Source of the DNA: JBGPIT01 sp041485125
GTDB lineage: Bacteria; Desulfobacterota; Binatia; UTPRO1
Length of the DNA: 6,038 nucleotides
Reading direction: 5' to 3'
Assembly (NCBI GenBank): GCA_041485125.1
Contig: JBGPIT010000306.1
Coordinates: 1-6,038 of the forward strand
In this document: piece by piece, positions 1 to 5,572 of the stretch
How the letters are laid out: every line of letters begins with the position of its first letter
Position numbering within the stretch: the first letter of the stretch is position 1
Notes under the pieces: generated by a model
What the model was told of the DNA's origin: nothing
Databases searched by the model: none
What the model saw: only the letters and a program-made list of their open reading frames with translations
Program-made: the position numbers and the translations under genes

Positions 1-35
1 AGCGTCCCCGACGGGATTTGCACCTTATTATTTCC
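1..35. repeat. Direct repeat, copy 1 (left of toxin-antitoxin module)
   Basis: This 35-nt block recurs at 831-865 with a single difference (C at 21, T at 851). Without any gap, weaker similarity continues to about position 74, for example a shared TCGTGAAG at 56-63 and 886-893 and a shared GCGT just after. A near-palindrome CCCGACGGG lies at 7-15. Read on the minus strand, the block ends in CAAATCCCGTCGGGGACGCT, which resembles the T-loop, T-stem and acceptor 3' end of a tRNA (discriminator G then CT instead of CC). The AT-rich half also resembles intergenic REP-like repeats. The window starts on the repeat, so its left edge may lie outside. Confidence 0.85.
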
Positions 36-128
36 GCGATTTCCAATCCTTGTGATCGTGAAGTGGGCTGCGTAGGCTTTGGATCGATCGGAGGTCCCGC
101 ATGCGTTTGCGGCCCATGGAGCAACCGG

Positions 129-392
129 TCAGTACTCGTCGAGATGCTCCCGAACGATCATCTTCAGCATCGTTTGGTAGCCGAGCCCGCGCTTCGCCGC
201 CTTCTTCCGCAGCTCGATCATCAGATCGTCCTCCAGCAGGATGGACGTCGGCTTGGCGCGTGTGCGAACGACGCGCGCAGCTCCGCTGCGGCGGATGTCT
301 TCACCGAGATCCCTTCGCTCGAATTCCCGAAGCTGCGGATCCTCCTTTTTGCGGCCGCGACCTGGCTTACCCGCGGCGGACTGTTTCCTCAT
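129..392 (-). CDS. brnA: BrnA/CopG-type ribbon-helix-helix antitoxin
   Basis: The 87-residue product is a probable antitoxin that neutralises the BrnT-like toxin encoded just upstream and, as is usual for such proteins, would repress their shared promoter. A basic, Lys/Arg-rich N-terminal half (residues 1-46, with KPGRGRKK at 9-16) is followed by a short beta strand (PTSILLE, 48-54) and two helices (55-68 and 71-86), the ribbon-helix-helix pattern. The end, GLGYQTMLKMIVREHL (69-84), matches the 'GxGYQT' helix that is typical of BrnA antitoxins. The ATG at 392 lies inside the toxin gene (26-nt overlap). An AAGGAAA ribosome site at 397-403 is spaced correctly, so the two genes are very likely co-translated. 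The order toxin then antitoxin is the one usual for BrnTA. The Arg/Lys-rich N-terminal extension is longer than I would expect. The family call is by motif, without a search. Confidence 0.8.
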   Translation of the reverse strand: MRKQSAAGKPGRGRKKEDPQLREFERRDLGEDIRRSGAARVVRTRAKPTSILLEDDLMIELRKKAAKRGLGYQTMLKMIVREHLDEY

Positions 393-708
393 AGATTTTC
401 CTTTCTTCGCGTCGCATCGGTCGGCAACTGATCGGTCGAAGACGCTCGCCCCGTCGGGTAAACACGAGGGTCAGTCTTCGCCCCGCCATACCCTCACCAA
501 GTGCCAACCATCGGGGCTCGTCGTGGGGAGGCTCAACGATCCGTCCCGCGAGTACGAGCGGCGATCGGAACATCGCTTCCACATCGACAGGCTGCACATC
601 GTGTTTGCGATTCTTGGCTCGGTTGCCCGCGTCCCAATCGAAGTCATCGGTGACACCACCGAGGCCATCCAACCATGACGCCGCGTCAGGATCGTCGACC
701 AACTTCAT
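367..708 (-). CDS. brnT: BrnT-family toxin (RelE-like ribonuclease)
   Basis: The 113-residue product is a probable BrnT toxin. The family has a RelE-like fold and acts as a ribonuclease that slows translation. The recognisable domain starts at FDWD (23-26). It continues with the N33-x-K35-H36 signature, R66 and G71 of the 'RxxxxG' strand, VFTRRGERLRPISCR at 82-96 (the conserved 'VvyTxR...RxISxR' strand pair) and the closing EERKIYEE (101-108). The usual Gly after KH is Asp here (KHDV). The first 20 or so residues are not part of the normal domain. The ATG at 708 has no clear ribosome site and lies within a palindrome (707-725). Either the mRNA is leaderless or nearly so, or translation starts further in, for example at the TTG of Leu13. 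The antitoxin gene overlaps the 3' end. Function is inferred from motifs. Confidence 0.82.
   Translation of the reverse strand: MKLVDDPDAASWLDGLGGVTDDFDWDAGNRAKNRKHDVQPVDVEAMFRSPLVLAGRIVEPPHDEPRWLALGEGMAGRRLTLVFTRRGERLRPISCRPMRREERKIYEETVRRG
397..403 (-). promoter_or_regulatory. Ribosome binding site of the antitoxin gene
   Basis: AAGGAAA on the minus strand, four bases before the ATG at 392 as counted from its last A. It lies inside the toxin coding sequence and supports the ATG at 392 as the antitoxin start. Confidence 0.6.
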
Positions 709-725
709 AGCTATCGGATAGCTAT
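707..725. promoter_or_regulatory. 19-nt perfect palindrome over the toxin start: candidate BrnA operator
   Basis: ATAGCTATC-G-GATAGCTAT is a perfect inverted repeat with 9-nt arms around one central base. It overlaps the toxin ATG (706-708). Ribbon-helix-helix antitoxins normally bind such palindromes in their own promoter. On the minus strand it also contains TATAGC (721-726), a possible -10 element that would place the transcript start only about 6 nt before the ATG. No good -35 is visible. The symmetry is seen; the operator role is inferred. Confidence 0.65.
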
Positions 726-785
726 ACCAAGAGATAGGGGTCGGCCGCTACGCGCCGATTATTCCCACCGGAGACCTGCCGACCT

Positions 786-812
786 GAGAAGGAGCAGTCC
801 GCTCCTCATCTC
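786..812. other. Hairpin between toxin promoter and right-hand repeat
   Basis: AGGAGC (790-795) and GCTCCT (801-806) form a 6-bp stem with a 5-nt loop. GAGA (786-789) and TCTC (809-812) extend it to 10 bp across a 2-nt bulge. No T-run follows on either strand, so a classical terminator is not supported. The rest of the 709-830 stretch has no gene that I can support. Confidence 0.45.
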
Positions 813-830
813 CAGAAGAACTGAGGCTTT

Positions 831-865
831 AGCGTCCCCGACGGGATTTGTACCTTATTATTTCC
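831..865. repeat. Direct repeat, copy 2 (right of toxin-antitoxin module)
   Basis: This copy matches 1-35 at 34 of 35 positions, exactly 830 bp away, and keeps an ungapped weaker match to about 904. The sharp drop in identity after TTTCC suggests a conserved core of about 35 nt and a diverged tail. Together the copies bracket the toxin-antitoxin genes and nothing else. The copy ends about 40-80 bp before the stop of the dehydrogenase stub (943), so the module lies directly behind that broken gene. Confidence 0.85.
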
Positions 866-942
866 CCCTCTCAGGGTCGTTGCCGTCGTGAAGCAAGCGG
901 CGTGAGGCCGACCGGCTGTGAATACTCGACCGAGTCTGCGCA

Positions 943-1125
943 TCATTCGCTGGGGCGGGGGCGGAGCCGTGGCAGTACGTCGGGGTTCACGACGTTGACC
1001 GGCGCGCCCGCAGCGTAGGCGGTGATCTGGTCGAAGATGTCGCTGAACTGGATCTCGTACTCGTCGCGCCTCACGTAGCCGATGTGAGGTGGGCAGACGA
1101 CGTTCTCGAGCGCTAGCAGCGGGTG
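943..1125 (-). pseudogene. C-terminal stub of a D-2-hydroxyacid dehydrogenase
   Basis: About 60 residues are recognisable. HPLLALENVVCPPHIGYV, then an 'EYEIQFSDIFDQI' helix, then 'AYAAGAPVNVVNPDVL' before a 10-residue tail and TGA at 943. This is the C-terminal end of the NAD-dependent D-isomer 2-hydroxyacid dehydrogenases (phosphoglycerate dehydrogenase-like). It carries the catalytic-acid His of the 'PHIG' motif but lacks the NAD-binding Rossmann domain and nearly all of the substrate domain. The frame stays open upstream and runs into the 3' end of the cyclase gene in another frame, with no dehydrogenase homology there. An in-frame ATG at 1152 exists, but a product this short could not fold as the enzyme. 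I read it as the remains of a gene whose 5' nine tenths was lost when the cyclase gene came to lie next to it. Confidence 0.75.
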
Positions 1126-1165
1126 AGGGTGCCTCCCGTAGGTGGCAAGCATCGCATCGGGGGTC

Positions 1166-2023
1166 TCAGCGTACGAGCGCGAAGATCGGACGCGCGCCGG
1201 TCAGGCCCTTCAGCTCGTGAGCGCCACGGAACTCGAACGAGAGACCGGAGCCGTCGAGCATGTCGTGCGTCGTGCCCGACACCAGCACATCTCCCGCCCC
1301 ACCCAACGCCGCCACGCGCGCTGCGGCATGCACCACCAAGCCGCGAGCCTGTCCGCCGGCGAACGTGACCTCGCCGGTGTGGACGCCGGCCCGAACGCGG
1401 ATCCCGAGATCGGCAACCGCCGGATCCATCGCAGCCGCCGCCATGAGCGCTTTGGCCGCACCGTCGAAGAGTGCGAGGAACCCGTCACCAAGGGTGGCGA
1501 TCTCCCGGCCGCGGAAGCGATCGATCACCGTCCGGATACGCTGGTTGTGCTCGCGAATGATCCGCGTCCATTCGGTATCGCCGACGAGCTCGAGCACGGC
1601 CGTCGAGTTGCAGATGTCGGAGAACACGAGCGTCGCCAGCACGCGCTCGCCCAGCGCCTCGGGCGATCTCGCGTACGCGTGCCCGCTCGTGAACTCCACG
1701 GACTCCCACGGGACGTCACCTTCGACCGATGCCAGGTGGCCCGGCGGAATCTCGTAGGCATCGCCCGGCCCGATGCTGAGTGTCGTGCCGTCATCCATGC
1801 GCACGCCGAGCCTGCCGGAAATGGTGTAGCCGACGTGCCGGTGCTGGCAGGAATTCGTGCCGGCGATCGGGGCAACGTCCTTCGACCAGGTCCATCCGGG
1901 CTGGAAGACGAAGCGACTGACGGCGATCTCGTCGAGCGTGACGATCTCGACGATACCGTTTGGAAACCGTCGGACCTCGTCGGGCCCGCCGAATCCTTTT
2001 CGCTGAAGTCGCGGCACGATCAC
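1166..2023 (-). CDS. Cupin-class III nucleotidyl cyclase fusion
   Basis: The 285-residue soluble protein has two domains. Residues about 35-112 are a cupin: QHRHVGYTISGRL (60-72, possible metal ligands H61 and H63), then GPGDAYEIPPGH (85-96). The usual glutamate ligand is missing from motif 1. Residues about 128-283 are a class III adenylate/guanylate cyclase domain. It has FSDICNST with metal Asp D136, TLGDGFLALF with metal Asp D180, RAGVHTGEV (211-219) and VHAAARVAAL (231-240) with transition-state Arg R236. The adenine-contacting Lys (four residues before D180) is Ala176, the second base-selecting position is Gln225, and the transition-state Asn is His232. Small-molecule or metal sensing by the cupin and cNMP synthesis are inferred. 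The start is GTG at 2023 (a second GTG lies at codon 3), with no strong ribosome site. The N-terminal 'PRLQRKGF...PDEVRRFPNG' fits the usual start of this family. The gene is intact and stands alone, between two pseudogenes. Confidence 0.85.
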   Translation of the reverse strand: MIVPRLQRKGFGGPDEVRRFPNGIVEIVTLDEIAVSRFVFQPGWTWSKDVAPIAGTNSCQHRHVGYTISGRLGVRMDDGTTLSIGPGDAYEIPPGHLASVEGDVPWESVEFTSGHAYARSPEALGERVLATLVFSDICNSTAVLELVGDTEWTRIIREHNQRIRTVIDRFRGREIATLGDGFLALFDGAAKALMAAAAMDPAVADLGIRVRAGVHTGEVTFAGGQARGLVVHAAARVAALGGAGDVLVSGTTHDMLDGSGLSFEFRGAHELKGLTGARPIFALVR

Positions 2024-2107
2024 GATCTACCGCGGAGAGTCTGCTGATTCCAGACGTCCGTTCCCGTCGTTCGCGGATACTCCAATGGGAACCGTCCTCC
2101 GTGCGGC

Positions 2108-2572
2108 TCAGTTGCGAGTGTTGTCGTCGACGCCGCTCGTACGCGGCTGCTGCGCTAGTGCCACGAACGGAAAGCTGTTTTGGAGTGGGACGTCGTTGGA
2201 CTCACGTTGTCGCCGGTCGTGATCGCCCCGTTGGTCACGAGGTCGAGGAGGGTATCGACGGTGTCGTCTCTGAGGCGTCGCCCGTTCGGAAAGCCGCTGC
2301 CGGCGATGTTCCCGCCTCCCGTACCCGTGTTCGGTTTGCTTGCCGCGTTGGTCTCGAGTTGGAGAATGTCACCGAACGTGACCACGACCTCGGCGAGGGT
2401 GTCGATGTTGGTGGTATTGGTGCCGAGCTCGGTCAGCGTCTCGACGATGTCGGGAGCGAATCTGCCGAGTGCATCCTCCCGAGGCGTCCCCGTATTGAAG
2501 AGATTCTTCTTGTTGAACGGGATGAGGGCGTCGTTGACAGCGCCTTGCGGTCGGGTGCCGAAGAAGCGTAAA
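2108..2572 (-). pseudogene. DUF4331-family gene remnant, 5'-truncated and frameshifted
   Basis: The reading frame from about 2560 leftwards gives 'AVNDALIPFNKKNLFNTGTP', 'FAPDIVETL' and the hallmark 'GFPNGRRLRDDTVDTLLDLV' of DUF4331, a family of mostly secreted proteins of unknown function. After 'GDNV' (codon at 2203-2205) the open frame goes to an out-of-family end and stops. Shifted by one base, the same strand reads ESNDVPLQNSFPFVALAQ followed by 13 residues and TGA at 2108, which is the expected DUF4331 C-terminus. So about one base is missing near 2200-2206. The N-terminal part of the protein is gone: upstream of about 2570 the sequence belongs to a different gene on the other strand. 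What remains is roughly the last 150 residues. The frameshift could be a real mutation or a sequence error; the 5' truncation is independent of it. Confidence 0.8.
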
Positions 2573-3232
2573 ACCAGCTTCACCATTAACGGCACCCTGA
2601 CGAATTTCAACCCGGCGACCCACACGTTGAGCGGCGGAAGTTTCAGCCTGCGTCACGATGGTGCCGGGGTCGCGACGAATGTCATCCTCCGGTTCAATGG
2701 CGCGGACATCGTCAACAACGCCGCCTCGCTTTCTCTCACCACTCCCACCACCAAGATCGTGGATCAGAATGACAGCGATGCGCTCCGAAATGTCGCTCAC
2801 AATCTCGCGAGCGGCTCGGTGAACCTCACCGACCACACTTTCTCTTCCGCCGGCGCATTCACCAACGACGGCACCATCTTCCTCTCGGGACAAAGTCTCC
2901 CGACGACCTTCACCATCAACGGCCCGCTCACCAATTTGGATGTCGGGAGCCGGACCCTGAACGGCGGTGTGTTCAGCGTGTTCGGAAGTTTTTCCAATGC
3001 GTCCGCAATCGCCACACTGCGATTCAATGGCGCCGATATCGTCCACAATGCCGCCTCCATCGCGCTCGGCGCCGGAGGAACGATTCGCGATGAAGCGAGC
3101 AACAATGCCTTGCGCAACTTTGTGGATAACACGGCGGCCGGATCATTCGAGCTCGTCGGCCAGTCTTTCACCGCGCCCTCGGATTTCACCAATGCGGGAG
3201 TCGTCTTGCTCGAGAACTTCGATCCCTCGCAG
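2573..3232 (+). repeat. Two tandem 330-bp (110-codon) coding repeats
   Basis: Unit 1 is 2573-2902 and unit 2 is 2903-3232. Anchor blocks recur exactly 330 bp apart, such as TTCACCAT at 2579 and 2909 and TTCAATGGCGC at 2693 and 3023. The protein units share the FTING, FNGADIV and NAAS blocks but differ in the rest, so the duplication is old, or diversified by selection. The first unit begins almost exactly at the break with the DUF4331 remnant. Confidence 0.85.
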
Positions 3233-4642
3233 GTGTTCAGCGTAGCCGGCGGACACAGCTATATCCAAAGCGCTGGGGACACGTCACTCGACGAGAGCGT
3301 CATGACGGCAGCGAACGTCTTGATTCAAGGAGGGATCATCCACAGAGGCGGCACGATCAACGGCAACGTCAGCGTCGAGGCAGGAACGATTGCCCCCACA
3401 AGCGCCGGCGGTGGTGGCATCGCAAACCTGGACGGATTCATCGTCGTGGTTCCCGGCAACTTTTTGATTCCTGGCCCCGACAGCATGACCATCAACGGAA
3501 ACCTGATGCTCTCCCCCAATGCGCATCTCTCGCTCGTGATTCGCGGCACCCCGCCGGGTGAGTTCGATACGATGAACGTGAGCGGGTCAGCCGGTTTCGG
3601 CGGGACGCTCGAGGTGGCACTGGTCAACGACTTCACGCCCCAACCGACGGACAGCTTCACCGTCCTCACGGCCGGTTCTCCCATCACCGGTGCATTTGCG
3701 AATGTTGCGAATGGCGACCGCATCCAGACGACCGACGGACGGGCCTCGTTCATCGCGACCTACGGCGACAACCACCTCGTCCTCTCGAACTTCCAGAGCC
3801 TCCCGCCCACGGACCTGGACGACTTCGTTTTCTACTCGACGAAGACGACCAAGGGCACGCCAAAGCTCAACCCCTTCGGCGCAGTGGCGCTCACCGACGC
3901 GCTTGCCAGCGTCGGGTACGACGTCAAGGCAGTCGTCGGCCTCGGCCTCCCCGCCGACAAGAACGGCGGCGGCTTCTTCGACAGCGTCACGCACCTCGCG
4001 CGCTACACCATCAAGGGCCACAAGCCTGCACCCAAGTTCCAGAAGATTCCCGACGTGGTGATCACGACCGAGTGCGGCAACCTCGTCATCACGGTGCAGA
4101 AGCCCGATAGTCTTCTCGTTCCGGTGAACGAGGATCCGACGACGCCGCCCGCTCCGCCCGATCCGCAGACGTCCGAGGTCGACCACTTCCTCTGCTACAA
4201 GGCCAAGGCCCAGAAGAAGCGAACCAACGGCACCCCGGTTGCCGTCCTACCCAAAGGCGTACAGGTCGACGCGGTCGATCACTTCCAGTCGCGCCGGTAC
4301 GACGTGAAGAAGATCACGCGGCTCTGTGTACCGGTCGCCACATCGGGCCAGCCCGTGGTGTTGAAGACCGGCACCCCGGTTCCGATCACCGACGCCACCG
4401 TTCGCCATCCAGCGAGCCAGCTCGTTTGCTACAAGATCAAGCGAGCGACGAAGACCATCGCGCAGACGACCTGCGGGCCCACCGACCCGAAGGCCAAGGG
4501 CACGAAGATCGTTCCGCCTCAGCCGAAGCATCAGAAACGGATCGGTCTCCTGGTAGACGGAGCGATCGGATCCGCCTCCGTCGACACTAAGACGGAGCTG
4601 GAGCTGTGCGCCCCGGTGACGGGGATGTTGCCGTTCAATTGA
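2573..4642 (+). pseudogene. 5'-truncated secreted beta-repeat protein with duplicated Cys-domain
   Basis: About 690 codons remain, numbered here in the frame from 2180 (820 codons). Residues 132-241 and 242-351 are two 110-residue repeats that share FTINGxLTN and LRFNGADIVxNAAS. Residues about 352-545 are Gly/Ser/Thr-rich beta-helix sequence; the segment with FDTMNVSGSAGFGGTLEVAL resembles autotransporter-associated strand passengers. From 547 come two copies of a domain with the pattern 'DxFxxYxxK...LxxP...LxxYxIK': copy A 547-649 and copy B 668-815, joined by a Pro-rich linker (NEDPTTPPAPPDP). Copy B has Cys 672, 716, 750 and 810 (plus 765). Copy A lacks all four counterparts. No membrane barrel or sorting signal ends the protein (...GMLPFN). 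The frame stays open back to 2180, but that part is antisense to DUF4331, so the signal peptide and natural start are missing. Extracellular location is inferred. It may be expressed as a fragment or be dead. Confidence 0.72.
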
Positions 4643-4767
4643 ATACGCATGGCATACCGGCAAAGACGTTGGGTGCCGGCTGATGTCGTCCTCCGACCGT
4701 TCAGCGGCTCGGTAACGGACGAATAGCTACGCCGCTACGCCTCGGGCGCCGTGTCGTCGGCACCGAG

Positions 4768-4792
4768 CACCCCGCGGCTTTGCCGCGGGGTG
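4768..4792. terminator. Strong hairpin between convergent genes, probable bidirectional terminator
   Basis: An 11-bp perfect GC-rich stem (CACCCCGCGGC at 4768-4778 with GCCGCGGGGTG at 4782-4792) closes a TTT loop. It lies 126 bp after the beta-repeat gene stop and 18 bp after the hemolysin III stop on the other strand. Neither side has a long T-run, so termination efficiency is uncertain. The remainder of 4643-4767 has only a weak 6-bp inverted repeat (4657-4662 with 4674-4679) and no gene that I can support. Confidence 0.6.
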
Positions 4793-4809
4793 GTTCCAGG
4801 TTTCGCTCG

Positions 4810-5472
4810 TCAGCTGCGCAGGAGAACGCAAAACGCAACGGCCACGTAGTGCGCGATCGCGGCCGCGATCACGAGCGCGTGGAACACCTCGTGATAACCG
4901 AACACCGCGGGCGCGGGATTCGGCCGTCGGAGGGCGTAGACGGCCGCCCCCGCCGAGTAGAGTACGCCGCCGAGCACGAGCAGGCCGGTGCCCGTGACGC
5001 CGAGGTGCGAGGTGAGCTCCGAAAAGGCCACGATGGCAACCCAGCCGAGCGCGATGTACACGATGGCGTTGAGCCACCTCGGGGCGTCGATCCAGATCAT
5101 GTTCAGCCCCATCCCGACGACCGCGCCGCTCCACACCACGGCGAGCACGACGACAGCGAGCGGGCCCGAGAGTACCAGCAGGCCGAATGGCGTATACGTG
5201 CCGGCGATCAGCAAGAAGATCATCGAATGGTCGAGTCGCCGCATCCAGCGGCGTACAGGAACCGACCATGTCACGCCGTGGTAGAGCGCACTCACGCCGA
5301 ACAGCGCCGAGAGGCTGAGGGCATAGACCGTCGCGGCGAAGACCGCCCTCGGATCCGGGGCTACGCGGATGAGAGCGGCGCCGGTCAGGAGTGAACCGAA
5401 GAACGCATACCGGTGCAAGACACCGCGAAGGCGCGGCTTCAGGATAGCGCGCTCGGTCACGGCGACCACCAT
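4810..5472 (-). CDS. Hemolysin III / PAQR-family (TrhA-like) membrane protein
   Basis: The 220-residue integral membrane protein has about seven hydrophobic segments. The family signatures are in place. SALYH (61-65) carries the first motif Ser and His. RRLDHSMIFLLIAGTYTPF (78-96) holds the conserved Asp81-His82 and the 'AGTYTP' turn. GYHEVFHALVI (192-202) has the paired H194 and H198. In this family the three His and the Asp are thought to form a metal site in the membrane; the role is described as hemolysin-like, or as control of membrane lipid state and homeostasis. The frame is open to 5601, but the ATG at 5472 is preferred. It has a GAGG ribosome site at 5481-5484, gives the usual 210-230 residue length, and leaves the divergent acyl-CoA dehydrogenase start free. 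A GTG at 5460 is the alternative. The gene is intact. Its 3' end faces the hairpin at 4768-4792. Confidence 0.9.
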   Translation of the reverse strand: MVVAVTERAILKPRLRGVLHRYAFFGSLLTGAALIRVAPDPRAVFAATVYALSLSALFGVSALYHGVTWSVPVRRWMRRLDHSMIFLLIAGTYTPFGLLVLSGPLAVVVLAVVWSGAVVGMGLNMIWIDAPRWLNAIVYIALGWVAIVAFSELTSHLGVTGTGLLVLGGVLYSAGAAVYALRRPNPAPAVFGYHEVFHALVIAAAIAHYVAVAFCVLLRS

Positions 5473-5572
5473 CGGTCCGACCTCGACAAGGAAACTACGG
5501 AAGCGTAAGGACCAACCATAAGTTACTCCTCCGTAGCGTATCCCGGAGCGGGCCTCGCAGGGAGCTTCACGT
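5473..5572. promoter_or_regulatory. Divergent intergenic region with an inverted repeat
   Basis: This 100-bp gap must hold the promoters of the divergent hemolysin III and acyl-CoA dehydrogenase genes. CTACGGA (5495-5501) and TCCGTAG (5530-5536) form a 7-bp inverted repeat with a 28-nt spacer. AGCGTA follows each arm on the plus strand (5502-5507 and 5535-5540). A paired binding site for a regulator is possible. I could not identify convincing -35/-10 pairs. Ribosome sites are GAGG at 5481-5484 (minus) and AGGGAG at 5559-5564 (plus). Confidence 0.35.

Noticed and set aside
1..75. Intact tRNA gene on the minus strand
   Set aside because: Only the 3'-end-like 20 nt fit; there is no matching 5' T-stem strand and no anticodon arm within reach.
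1..865. CRISPR or integron cassette array
   Set aside because: There are only two repeat copies 830 bp apart with genes between them, no spacer-sized units, no integrase and no recognisable paired attC core sites.
1142..2047. 301-codon plus-strand open frame
   Set aside because: It is antisense to the cupin-cyclase gene along its whole length; its Arg/His-rich translation matches nothing I recognise and is a GC-rich shadow.
2180..2572. N-terminal 131 codons of the long plus-strand open frame as a real protein N-terminus
   Set aside because: The other strand encodes clear DUF4331 sequence here (GFPNGRRL and the IPFNKK region). The plus frame is only its antisense shadow and has no signal peptide.
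3587..4186. 199-codon minus-strand open frame
   Set aside because: It is antisense to the beta-repeat and Cys-domain coding region and has the Arg/Glu/Val-rich look of a GC-rich shadow frame.
3230..4642. Classical autotransporter (type V) with C-terminal barrel
   Set aside because: The passenger-like region is followed by a Cys-containing soluble domain, and the protein ends in GMLPFN without amphipathic barrel strands or a terminal aromatic signature.
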